The notes under the pieces are model-generated. The model was given only the letters and a program-made list of their open reading frames with translations, did no database searches and had not been told where the DNA came from. The position numbers were made by a program, and so were the translations under genes. From Planotetraspora kaengkrachanensis (lineage in GTDB: Bacteria; Actinomycetota; Actinomycetes; Streptosporangiales; Streptosporangiaceae): DNA of 64,000 nucleotides. The stretch is from assembly GCF_016862895.1 (NCBI RefSeq), contig NZ_BONV01000028.1:62001-126000 (forward strand). The letters run 5' to 3'. Below are positions 1 through 7,127 of this stretch, piece by piece. The first letter of the stretch is position 1. Every line of letters starts with the position of its first letter.

Positions 1-606
1 GTCGTCGGAGGTGCCGTCCGAGGCCACATAGTCCTCGGGCGAGCCGACGGAAACTCCCTCCTGGGGGGCGGCGTCGACCACGACCGGCTCACCTGCCTCG
101 TCGAGCGGCGGCTCCGGGGACCCCAGCGCGAGCGTGAGCCGTCCCACGCGGCGGGCCAGCACGGTCAGCAGTTCACGGTCGGTGGGATCCGCCTGGTGCA
201 GGTTGTCCACGATCAGGGAGCGCGGTCCGGGCAGGCAGTCGCGGATGAACTCGGCGAGCCCGTTGGCTATCCGCAACGTCCGGCGCGGCGCCGGCACGAG
301 GATCCGTTCGTTCTCTGACAGGCGAGCCTCGATGGGCTCCCGTCGTGGCGGGACCAGGCGCCGCAGGTCGGGAGCGGCGGCACGGATCTCGATGTCGTGT
401 CGCGCCACCAGGTCAGGGGAACGCTCCAATGCGATCGGCACGAGTTCGCGCAGGATGACGCTGCCGATCGAGTACGGACCGCGCAGCCGTCGATGCCCGT
501 TGATCACAGGCGTCAGGGGGGCAGGTGACTCCAGGGAGCGGAGCGCCAGCACGCGATCGCGGGAGAGGTTCCCCCGAACCCAGATGTGGCGGAGGTTCTC
601 CCTCAC
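1..606 (-). CDS. Large protein, N-terminal part only (putative ATPase/TPR-type partner of a small peptide)
   Basis: The frame is open from a GTG at 606 to the window edge (202 codons), so only the N-terminus is visible. The GTG overlaps the TGA stop of the 24-codon gene before it (GTGA), which implies coupled translation. Visible sequence includes HRRLRGPYSIGSVILRELVP near residue 45 and a segment near residue 150 reading RSLIVDNLHQADPTDRELL, which resembles the Walker B region of STAND/AAA-like ATPases (hydrophobic strand, D, then xxHxADPTD). From memory, proteins with an RRxLRGPYxxxG motif in actinomycetes are long and carry TPR repeats; the present piece cannot show that. No Walker A is seen in the visible part. 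Function is not recognised; the coupling argues that it acts with the peptide. Confidence 0.75.
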   Translation of the reverse strand, partial: MRENLRHIWVRGNLSRDRVLALRSLESPAPLTPVINGHRRLRGPYSIGSVILRELVPIALERSPDLVARHDIEIRAAAPDLRRLVPPRREPIEARLSENERILVPAPRRTLRIANGLAEFIRDCLPGPRSLIVDNLHQADPTDRELLTVLARRVGRLTLALGSPEPPLDEAGEPVVVDAAPQEGVSVGSPEDYVASDGTSDD

Positions 607-677
607 CCCTTGTGGATGACGCTCGAAGTTCCCGTGAGCTTCATCGTGCCGGGCTTGCGGACAATGATCTTCTTCAT
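603..677 (-). CDS. 24-residue basic peptide, possible RiPP precursor or signalling peptide
   Basis: A short ATG frame at 677 is preceded by an AAAGAGG ribosome-binding site about 5 bases upstream. It encodes 24 residues beginning MKKIIVRKPG and ending SSVIHKG, with a lysine/arginine-rich front and a Thr/Ser-rich back half (TGTSS). Its TGA overlaps the GTG of the downstream large gene. The strong ribosome-binding site, the coupling and a codon choice free of rare codons make it more than a chance frame. It has no Cys, so it cannot form lanthionine rings. Nothing proves maturation; a leader peptide that only drives coupling is an alternative. Confidence 0.55.
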   Translation of the reverse strand: MKKIIVRKPGTMKLTGTSSVIHKG

Positions 678-757
678 TATGCCTCTTTCCCCGTTTAACG
701 GATAAGGCACAAGTATTAGTACAAATCAGCGATCCGCCAAGGGCCCAGAGGCATTAA
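678..757. promoter_or_regulatory. AT-rich leader/promoter region of the peptide gene
   Basis: This 80-base gap before the peptide gene is markedly richer in A and T than the rest of the window and also follows the stop of the GNAT gene. It is the only place where a promoter for the peptide and the large protein can sit. No clear -35/-10 pair or operator palindrome could be assigned. Confidence 0.35.
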
Positions 758-1261
758 CTATCGGTTGAAAAGTCGCGGAACCTCCGCATTCAGGCGTTTC
801 TCGCCATATAGCACCACAGCGTTCCCACGGACCTCGCGACGGAGCTCGCGCCAGCCCGACTTGCGGTAGAGCTCCACGGCGGCGACCTGCTGGAGAGTCG
901 TGTCACCTCGTAGCAACGAGTAGCCGAGTTGCCCGGCCCGCTGCTCCAGCGCCGCCATGATCTGACCGCCGTAGCCCCGGCGCTGATGCGCCGGATGCAC
1001 CCGGAGCCTGCACATCTCCGCCGTCTGCTCGTCGACCCGGCGCAGCCCGCCCATCGCGACGATCCCGGAGCCGACCACCTCGCCGATGAGGAAATCGCCG
1101 CGGTCGGCCAGGTAGACCTCGCTGATTCTCGGGAAGTCGTCGTCGTAGTAGACGCCGTCCCCCGGCAGGAGTCCCACCTGGGCCAGGCCGATCTGATGCA
1201 GCGTCCAGACCGCGTCGAGATCGGACCAGCGGTACTGCCTGATCTTCAGGACCGCCACCAT
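758..1261 (-). CDS. GNAT family N-acetyltransferase
   Basis: 167 residues from ATG 1261 (MVAVLKIRQYRWSD), chosen because AAGGG lies about 8 bases upstream and because the longer frame would run 70 bases into the previous gene. It is a single GNAT fold: beta strand with MGGLRRVDEQTAEMCRLRVHPAHQRRGYGGQIM, which contains the acetyl-CoA pyrophosphate loop (R-R-G-Y-G-G), followed by helix and the late strand ending in ELYRKSGW. The acceptor substrate cannot be told. The gene starts 10 bases after the stop of the XRE/TPR regulator, so the two are probably cotranscribed. Confidence 0.88.
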   Translation of the reverse strand: MVAVLKIRQYRWSDLDAVWTLHQIGLAQVGLLPGDGVYYDDDFPRISEVYLADRGDFLIGEVVGSGIVAMGGLRRVDEQTAEMCRLRVHPAHQRRGYGGQIMAALEQRAGQLGYSLLRGDTTLQQVAAVELYRKSGWRELRREVRGNAVVLYGEKRLNAEVPRLFNR

Positions 1262-1271
1262 GTCGCGCCCT

Positions 1272-2879
1272 TCACACTTCACGTTCCGCGGCCCCGGAAG
1301 CGGATGCCGACGAGTTGGAATCTCCGGGCGCGAGACGGTCACGGAAGGCCCGCAACTGCGGCAGGTCGCCGTACTTCGCCTGGATTGCCTTGATCAGGTC
1401 ACCGGCGGGCCGCATGGCGAGCCGGGGGAAGTCGTCGACGTCGGGGCCGCAGGCGTCGACGGCCGCGGTGGCCATCTGCAGCGCCTCGTCGATGTCTCCC
1501 TCGATGAAGCGGCACATGGCGCGGTCGAACCGGATCAGCGTCTGGTCGAGCATGTCCTCGTCCGTGTACTTGCCGAGCGCCTGCTCCAGCACCACGTCGG
1601 CCTCCAGCGTCTGGCCCAGCTTCACCAGGACGTCGCCCTGGTAGAAGTAGAGCTGACGCTCGGTGTACCCGAAGGCCGCGTCCTCCTGGTCGTTCGAGCT
1701 CATCTGGGCGAAGGCCTGGCGGGCCCGGTGCAGCGCCCGTTTCGCCTGCTCGACCACGTCCTGACGTGACCCGTTGGCGCCCGCGAGCATCGCCAGGGCC
1801 CTGGCCTCGACGACGGGCGCCATGGTCCTGGCCGCGCAGGGAGTGTGCCCGGCCATGTCGCGGCTCTTCTTCGCCAGCGACAGCGCCTCGCGCGGGTCGC
1901 CGTAGTAGAGCGGCACCAGCGCCTCACGCGCGGTGACCCAGGCGCGCAGCGCGCGGTCGCCGGTCTCGTCGGCCGCGGTGCGCCCGGTGCGGAAGAACGA
2001 CCGGGCCAGGCGATGGTCGCCGAGGTCGATCATGATCATCCCGCACAGCCCGGAGAGCTGGGCCGCCATCCGGCACAGCCGCTCCTGCACGTCGACGGGC
2101 TGACGGCGTTCCATGGCCTTGCGGACCGTGGAGAACTCCAGCAGAACGTCGCAGAGCAGCCGCAGGGGCGGGGTGTTCATATATTGCCGGCCGAAGCCGC
2201 TGGTCGATTGCTCCCATTGGTCGAGCATCGCCGGGGAGACGGTCGCCGACACCATGGTGTCGTCCATCTTCCGCCGCACGTTATCGACCGCGCCGAGCAA
2301 CTGGCTGTCCATGCCGACGCCGGCGGTGACACCGGCACCGCCCGCGAGAAGCTTCAACAGCGTCCTGCGTAGCACGTTCTCGTCCTCCTCGCCCCCGTCG
2401 GTGGGAGGAAAGCCGCCGTCCTGGGGGACGAGCAGCTGACGCAGCCCGGGGGAAATGTCGGGTCGTTCTTCTTTCGGCTCCCCACTACCGGGACCACCGG
2501 GCGCCAGGTGGGGATGGCCGCAGATGCAGGGACCATCGAATCCCAGGGCGACCGGCTCGACCCGGTAGACCGAACACAGGTAGTGAAGATACTCGGGACC
2601 AGGCCTCTTCATGCCCGACTCGTACGCGGACAGAAGAGTCTCGCCGATGCCGGGCACGGGTTTCCCGTCCCTCTCGAACAGGGCTCGTACCTGTTCGATC
2701 ACATCTGCGAGGGCGATGCCGTTCGAGAGACGATGCGACTTGATCTTCGTGGTGCCGAACTGCGGTCCGCACACCTCGTGGATCTCGTCGGCGATCATGG
2801 CCAGGCTGCGCCCGGCCGCGAGGCCGCGAGCCCGCACCTGACGGGCGATCTCCGTCTCCCTGTGCTGCCTGCCGGACAT
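1272..2879 (-). CDS. XRE-family helix-turn-helix regulator with TPR-like C-terminal region
   Basis: 535 residues. The N-terminal ~115 residues form a helix-turn-helix with an actinomycete-style long loop (KIKSHRLSNGIALADVIEQV, then GIGETLLSAYESGMKRPGPEYLHYLCSVYRVEP). A CxCGHPH element follows near residue 118. The remaining ~350 residues are alpha-helical and alanine/arginine rich with repeated blocks such as LARSFFRTGRTAADETGDRALRAWV and EALQMATAAVD, fitting TPR repeats. A short stretch LLKLLAGGAGVTAGVGM near residue 180 is hydrophobic and Tat-like in look but internal. Proteins with this plan occur as developmental or antibiotic regulators in actinomycetes (NsdA-like). It is divergent from a small conserved protein at 3219. 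Confidence 0.88.
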   Translation of the reverse strand: MSGRQHRETEIARQVRARGLAAGRSLAMIADEIHEVCGPQFGTTKIKSHRLSNGIALADVIEQVRALFERDGKPVPGIGETLLSAYESGMKRPGPEYLHYLCSVYRVEPVALGFDGPCICGHPHLAPGGPGSGEPKEERPDISPGLRQLLVPQDGGFPPTDGGEEDENVLRRTLLKLLAGGAGVTAGVGMDSQLLGAVDNVRRKMDDTMVSATVSPAMLDQWEQSTSGFGRQYMNTPPLRLLCDVLLEFSTVRKAMERRQPVDVQERLCRMAAQLSGLCGMIMIDLGDHRLARSFFRTGRTAADETGDRALRAWVTAREALVPLYYGDPREALSLAKKSRDMAGHTPCAARTMAPVVEARALAMLAGANGSRQDVVEQAKRALHRARQAFAQMSSNDQEDAAFGYTERQLYFYQGDVLVKLGQTLEADVVLEQALGKYTDEDMLDQTLIRFDRAMCRFIEGDIDEALQMATAAVDACGPDVDDFPRLAMRPAGDLIKAIQAKYGDLPQLRAFRDRLAPGDSNSSASASGAAEREV

Positions 2880-3218
2880 TCCGGCCCCTCTCTCGTGACC
2901 GGCCGCGCGCGCCGCTCACGTGTCCCGACCGGTCCTCATCTGCTAACGGAGTGTGACACGAAAGTCGCGCTCCGCCTACCTAATAATGATGACCCAAGCG
3001 TTACCCGGCAACGACCAAGGACTACACGTGCTGACTAAGGATCGTCCTCCGGTAGGGGTTTTCTTTCAACCCACTTGGGGTTTCCTCCACCACAGGGCCC
3101 TCTTGCACTCGTTGACCCATTCAGTTCGGTGAGTCATGGTGGGCGCACCAGGCCGAAGATGCAGGATTGCAAACCGTGCAATTCAGGTCGAAGCCGAAAT
3201 GAAGGAGGAGGACGCGAG
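2880..3218. promoter_or_regulatory. Divergent intergenic region between regulator and small companion gene
   Basis: This 339-base gap separates two divergent genes and must carry both promoters. It contains a locally AT-rich patch near 2980-2995 (CTAATAATGATGA) upstream of the regulator. The in-frame upstream extension of the rightward gene through this gap has no coding character. No palindromic operator was clear. Confidence 0.4.
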
Positions 3219-3479
3219 GTGGGCGAGGACGATGTGCGGCGACTGGAGCGACTGGTCGGCGAGCTCGATGCCCGGGGGCTGAGCGCGCGTGTCGTGCGCG
3301 CACCGTCGGGGCGCGCCTACGTGCGTGTCATCAATCCGAACGCGACGAGCCTCACAGAGAACGTGGTCTGCCAGGCCGCCGACTACTGGTGGTCCTGGGG
3401 AGAGCGGATGCATCGGGCCGACGATCCCGTCGGCGCGGCCACCAAGGTCGCCCGCGTGCTCGCCGCGGTGAGCGAGTAG
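3219..3479 (+). CDS. Small conserved actinobacterial protein paired with XRE regulator
   Basis: 86 residues from GTG 3219 (VGEDDVRRLERLVGEL), selected because GGAGGAGGA ends 7-8 bases before it; a longer in-frame start at 3075 lacks such a site. Visible motifs are VRVINPNATSLTENVVC and YWWSWGERMHRADDPVGAATKVARVL. A WSWGE...DD...AA..VA.VL pattern is one I associate with short proteins sitting next to XRE regulators in actinomycetes; their biochemical role is not established. Divergent placement suggests a regulator/partner module. Confidence 0.75.
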   Translation: MGEDDVRRLERLVGELDARGLSARVVRAPSGRAYVRVINPNATSLTENVVCQAADYWWSWGERMHRADDPVGAATKVARVLAAVSE

Positions 3480-3532
3480 GAGAGGCGATGGGCCGGATGA
3501 CGCTCAGCCACGCCGGCCCCCCGCCCCCACCG

Positions 3533-3584
3533 CGGCCCCGTGGGGCCGGTGGGGTGCCCGGTGCGGAGCGTTCCGCAGGAACGC
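3533..3584 (+). terminator. Two consecutive perfect hairpins after the 86-residue gene
   Basis: CGGCCCC (3533-3539) pairs with GGGGCCG (3542-3548) over a 2-base loop, and GCGTTCC (3568-3574) pairs with GGAACGC (3578-3584) over a 3-base loop. Both are 7-bp perfect stems 54 bases or more after the stop at 3479. No T-tract follows, as is common for actinomycete terminators; such tight loops could also be read as DNA rather than RNA structures. Confidence 0.5.
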
Positions 3585-3953
3585 TGTGGCACCCCGCCGG
3601 TTCCGCGTCGACCACTCAAGCTCAAGTACGGCACACTCCGCCCCGACCCGAAGGGCGGCACCCATGAGGAGCCGTACGCACCAGACTGCCGTCCGGCACG
3701 GCCGACGAGGCCGAACTGGAGGGCTATCGGGGGGATCCCCCTCTCGGAGAACGGTCAGGGACATGCTTCCGGGTGCGTGTCCCAGCCCTGCCGCACGTCA
3801 CTGGAGCGTTCCCGGTCCGCCCTCCGCGGCCCCGGATCGACGGACGCTTCCGTCTTCCCCGGCGATGTGACGGTGGCCGGTTCGGTCGGCAGCATGGGTT
3901 AGGTTTTCCCTGCCTGCTGCTGTCGCCGAACCGATCCGAGGGGGATCCACCCA
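3585..3953. other. Non-coding stretch upstream of mscS-like gene
   Basis: Together with 3480-3532 this makes a ~470-base stretch without a convincing gene. Open frames exist on both strands but are Arg/Pro/Ser-rich with no recognisable domain or ribosome-binding site. It presumably holds the promoter of the channel gene. Confidence 0.5.
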
Positions 3954-4994
3954 TTGTTCCCGCTGTCGACTGTGTCGCCCCCGTTGCCGTTCGCGACAAC
4001 GCCCCCGGGGTCGCCTGGCCCGTTCGACATCACCGCGACTGCGCAGAACATGGCGAAGGCCTGCGAGAGCGGTGACGGCATCCTCTGCTCGATCCTCAAC
4101 GTGATGGTCCCGGCCGACGGCTTTCCCAAGTGGGTGCCCCTCGTGGCCGGCGTCACGGACGTCATCCTCGCCCTCGGGCTGATCCTGCTCATCGCGCTCA
4201 TCGTGCGGAGCGTGGCGCACCGGCTGATCACCCGGGTCACGCTCCACGCGAGCGAGGGCGTGCTCCCCGAGCGCCTGCGCGGCAAGAACCTTCTCGGATC
4301 GGAGACCACGTCTGCGATCCTCACCGAGCGGCGCAGGCAGCGCGCCGAGACCATGGGGTCGGTGCTGCGCAGCCTCGCCTCGGTCGTCATCCTCGGCACC
4401 GCCACCCTGATGATCATGGCCAAGCTCGGGGTCGAACTGGCGCCCCTCCTGACCAGCGTCGGAATCATCGGTGTCGCCGTCGGCTTCGGCGCTCAGGAGC
4501 TGGTCAAGGACTTCATCGCGGGCATGTTCATGCTGCTCGAAGACCAGTACGGCGTGGGCGACGTGATCAACACCGGAGTGGCGACGGGCACCGTCGAGGC
4601 GGTCACGCTGCGCATCACCCGCATCCGCGACGCCGACGGCACCGTGTGGTACGTGCGCAACGGCACGATCACCCGTGTGGGCAACGAGTCGCAGGGCTGG
4701 TCCCGGGCCCTCGTCGACGTCCCCGTCCCCTATGACGCGGACGCCTCGGCGATCCACGACCTGCTCAGGGAGGTCGCCGCCGAGATGTACGCCGACCCCG
4801 ACTACCACGACGCCGTCATCGTCGAGGAACCTCAGGTGTTCGGGCTGGAGCAGATCTCCGACACCGCGGTCATCTTCCGGGTCAGCGTCAAGACCGTGCC
4901 GTCCAGCCAACTGGGGGTCGCCCGCGAACTGCGCCTGCGGATCAAGCGCGCGTTCGACCGGCAGGGCCTGACGTTCGCCGCCCCCACCGTGTGA
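3954..4994 (+). CDS. Mechanosensitive ion channel, MscS family
   Basis: 346 residues from TTG 3954. The N-terminus is loop-like and outside the membrane, followed by TM segments at ~60-85 (LVAGVTDVILALGLILLIALIV) and ~140-160, then the MscS pore helix signature LTSVGIIGVAVGFGAQELVKDF and the beta domain IAGMFMLLEDQYGVGDVI. The C-terminal alpha/beta domain runs to the end. It would open under membrane tension to release solutes on osmotic downshock. About 35 bases separate it from glbO on the same strand. Length and plan fit small actinobacterial MscS proteins. Confidence 0.92.
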   Translation: MFPLSTVSPPLPFATTPPGSPGPFDITATAQNMAKACESGDGILCSILNVMVPADGFPKWVPLVAGVTDVILALGLILLIALIVRSVAHRLITRVTLHASEGVLPERLRGKNLLGSETTSAILTERRRQRAETMGSVLRSLASVVILGTATLMIMAKLGVELAPLLTSVGIIGVAVGFGAQELVKDFIAGMFMLLEDQYGVGDVINTGVATGTVEAVTLRITRIRDADGTVWYVRNGTITRVGNESQGWSRALVDVPVPYDADASAIHDLLREVAAEMYADPDYHDAVIVEEPQVFGLEQISDTAVIFRVSVKTVPSSQLGVARELRLRIKRAFDRQGLTFAAPTV

Positions 4995-5029
4995 ACCGAC
5001 CTGGCCTCCGCCTGACCTAGGCTTGAACG

Positions 5030-5413
5030 GTGACAAGCGAGCAGACCGCCTCATTCTTCGAGGCCGTCGGTGGCGAGGAGATCTTCCGGCGACTGGTCCA
5101 CCGGTTCTACGAAGGCGTGGTCGAAGACCCCCTGCTGCGCCCCCTCTACCCCGAGGACGACCTCGACGGAGCAGAGGAGCGCCTGCGCATGTTCCTCATC
5201 CAGTACTGGGGTGGGCCGAACGACTACAGCCAGCAGCGCGGCCACCCCCGGCTGCGCATGCGGCACGCCCCGTTCGTGATCGGCGAGCCCGAGCGGGACG
5301 CGTGGCTCAAGCACATGGGCGACGCCGTACAGTCGCTCGACCTGCCGCCGGAGCTCGAAAAGCAGCTGTGGGACTACCTCGTCTACGCCGCCCACAGCAT
5401 GATCAACGCATAA
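5030..5413 (+). CDS. glbO: Group II truncated haemoglobin (GlbO/trHbO type)
   Basis: 127 residues from GTG 5030. It shows the 2-on-2 globin pattern: Tyr27 (B10) in HRFYEGV, the PLYPEDDL turn, the [13 protein letters not shown] segment with proximal His79, and Trp92 (G8) in RDAWLKHM, which is diagnostic for group II. GlbO proteins bind O2 tightly and are linked to redox protection or oxygen delivery in actinobacteria. The gene is followed 30 bases later by a GH13 hydrolase gene on the same strand. Confidence 0.95.
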   Translation: MTSEQTASFFEAVGGEEIFRRLVHRFYEGVVEDPLLRPLYPEDDLDGAEERLRMFLIQYWGGPNDYSQQRGHPRLRMRHAPFVIGEPERDAWLKHMGDAVQSLDLPPELEKQLWDYLVYAAHSMINA

Positions 5414-5443
5414 GTCCGGGAAACGACGGGCAGCGATTCATCC

Positions 5444-6997
5444 ATGGAAGCTTCCCCCTGGTGGCGTGACGCCGTCGTCTACGAGATCTATGTCCGCAGT
5501 TTCGCCGACGCCTCCGGAGACGGCGTGGGTGATCTCGCCGGCATCCGGAGCCGCCTGCCGTACCTGGCGGCTCTGGGCGTCGACGCGATCTGGCTGACGC
5601 CCTTTTACCCCTCCCCCATGGCGGACGGCGGCTACGACGTCGCCGACTACCGCGACGTCGACCCGCTGTTCGGGTCCCTCGCCGACTTCGACGACCTCGT
5701 GGCGGACGCCCACGCCCACGGCCTGCGGCTGATGGTGGACATCGTCCCCAACCACTCCTCCTCCGCGCACCCGTGGTTCCAGAAGGCCCTGGCGGCTCCC
5801 AGAGGGTCCGAGGAACGCGACCGCTACATGTTCCGCGACGGCGCGTCCCCGACCGGCGACGGTGCCCGCCCGGAGCCCAACAACTGGCTATCGGTGTTCG
5901 GCGGCCCCGCCTGGACGCAGGTGCCCGACGGGCAGTGGTACCTCCACCTGTTCGCGCCGCAGCAGCCCGACTTCAACTGGAACAATCCCGAGGTCCGCGA
6001 GGAGTTCCTCGACGTCCTGCGCTTCTGGCTGGATCGCGGGATCGACGGATTCCGGATCGACGTGGCGATGGGCCTGATGAAGGCCCCCGGACTGCCCGAC
6101 ACCGACCCCGGATTCGGCGCCAGGTCCCCGATCTGGAGCCGGCCGGAGGTCCACGACATCTACCGCGACTGGCGGCGGGTGCTCGACTCCTATCCCGGCG
6201 TGCGGGCGGCCGTCGGCGAGGTCTGGACCGACTCGGCCGAGGACCTCGCCCTCTACGTACGGCCCGACGAACTCCACCAGAGCTTCAACTTCGCCTGGCT
6301 GGAGGCGCCGTGGTCCGCGACGGCGTTCCGCGAGGTCATCGACGCGACCTTGCGCGCCGTCCCCGCGCCCACCTGGGTGTTGTCCAACCATGACGTCGTC
6401 CGGCACACCACCCGATACGGCGAGGGGGCTCCCGATCCGTCCTTGGGCCTCGCCCGCGGCCGCGCCGCTCTGCTGGCGATGCTCGCCCTCCCGGGATCGG
6501 CGTATCTCTACCAGGGGGAGGAACTGGGATTACCTGAGGTGAAGAATCTTCCCCCCGAAGCCCGCCAGGACCCCATCTTCTTCCGCTCCAAGGGCGAGGT
6601 TCTCGGCCGGGACGGCTGCCGCGTACCCCTCCCCTGGTCGGGTAGGTCCGCGCCGTTCGGATTCGGGACGGGGGGATCCTGGCTGCCGCAGCCGGCGGAC
6701 TGGGCCGACCTCACCGCCGAGCGGCAGTCCGCCGACCCGTCCTCGACGCTGGCGTTCTACCGGAGGGCCCTGGCCGCCCGGCGCGCCCTGCGGGGCACCC
6801 TGCCGGACACGACGACCTGGCTGGAGGCACCGGGCGACACCCTGTTCCTCGGCCGCGGCCGGCTCGTCAGCGCGATCAACTGCGGAACCGAGCCGGTACG
6901 GCTCCCGCCGTACGAGCAGGTCCTGATCTCCAGCGGCCCCCTGGACGGGCGGGATCTCCCGCCGGACACGGCGGCCTGGCTTCTCACCGCCGAATGA
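5444..6997 (+). CDS. GH13 alpha-glucosidase / oligo-1,6-glucosidase-like enzyme
   Basis: 517 residues, (beta/alpha)8 GH13 fold. The four conserved regions are present: DIVPNHSS (99-106), GFRIDVAMG with nucleophile Asp206, GEVW with acid/base Glu259, and SNHDVVR with Asp317. QPDFNWNNPEV near 175 is typical for exo-acting alpha-glucosidases. There is no signal peptide, so it acts in the cytoplasm on imported malto- or isomalto-oligosaccharides. Exact linkage cannot be told. The gene lies 30 bases behind glbO; a strong terminator follows. Confidence 0.9.
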   Translation: MEASPWWRDAVVYEIYVRSFADASGDGVGDLAGIRSRLPYLAALGVDAIWLTPFYPSPMADGGYDVADYRDVDPLFGSLADFDDLVADAHAHGLRLMVDIVPNHSSSAHPWFQKALAAPRGSEERDRYMFRDGASPTGDGARPEPNNWLSVFGGPAWTQVPDGQWYLHLFAPQQPDFNWNNPEVREEFLDVLRFWLDRGIDGFRIDVAMGLMKAPGLPDTDPGFGARSPIWSRPEVHDIYRDWRRVLDSYPGVRAAVGEVWTDSAEDLALYVRPDELHQSFNFAWLEAPWSATAFREVIDATLRAVPAPTWVLSNHDVVRHTTRYGEGAPDPSLGLARGRAALLAMLALPGSAYLYQGEELGLPEVKNLPPEARQDPIFFRSKGEVLGRDGCRVPLPWSGRSAPFGFGTGGSWLPQPADWADLTAERQSADPSSTLAFYRRALAARRALRGTLPDTTTWLEAPGDTLFLGRGRLVSAINCGTEPVRLPPYEQVLISSGPLDGRDLPPDTAAWLLTAE

Positions 6998-7073
6998 ACC
7001 ACTGATGTGGAGGTCGCGGCGCGAAGCCGACGCCGCTCGTCGGTGACGGAGGCTTCGACGGCCGCGGAAGGCA

Positions 7074-7104
7074 AACGGCCGGGACGATCGACGTCCCGGC
7101 CGTT
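7074..7104. terminator. Bidirectional terminator between convergent GH13 and ettA genes
   Basis: A perfect 13-bp stem AACGGCCGGGACG/CGTCCCGGCCGTT (7074-7086 with 7092-7104) closes a 5-base loop. It lies 76 bases after the GH13 stop and 23 bases after the ettA stop, so it can end transcription from both sides. AA before and TT after give it weak T-tracts on both strands. Confidence 0.85.
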
Positions 7105-7127
7105 GAATCCACGTGCGGCGTGCCGCC

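Noticed and set aside
3798-5054. Long leftward frame of 418 codons opposite the MscS gene
   Set aside because: It is the antisense of a clear MscS protein, His/Asp/Gly-rich and without domain.
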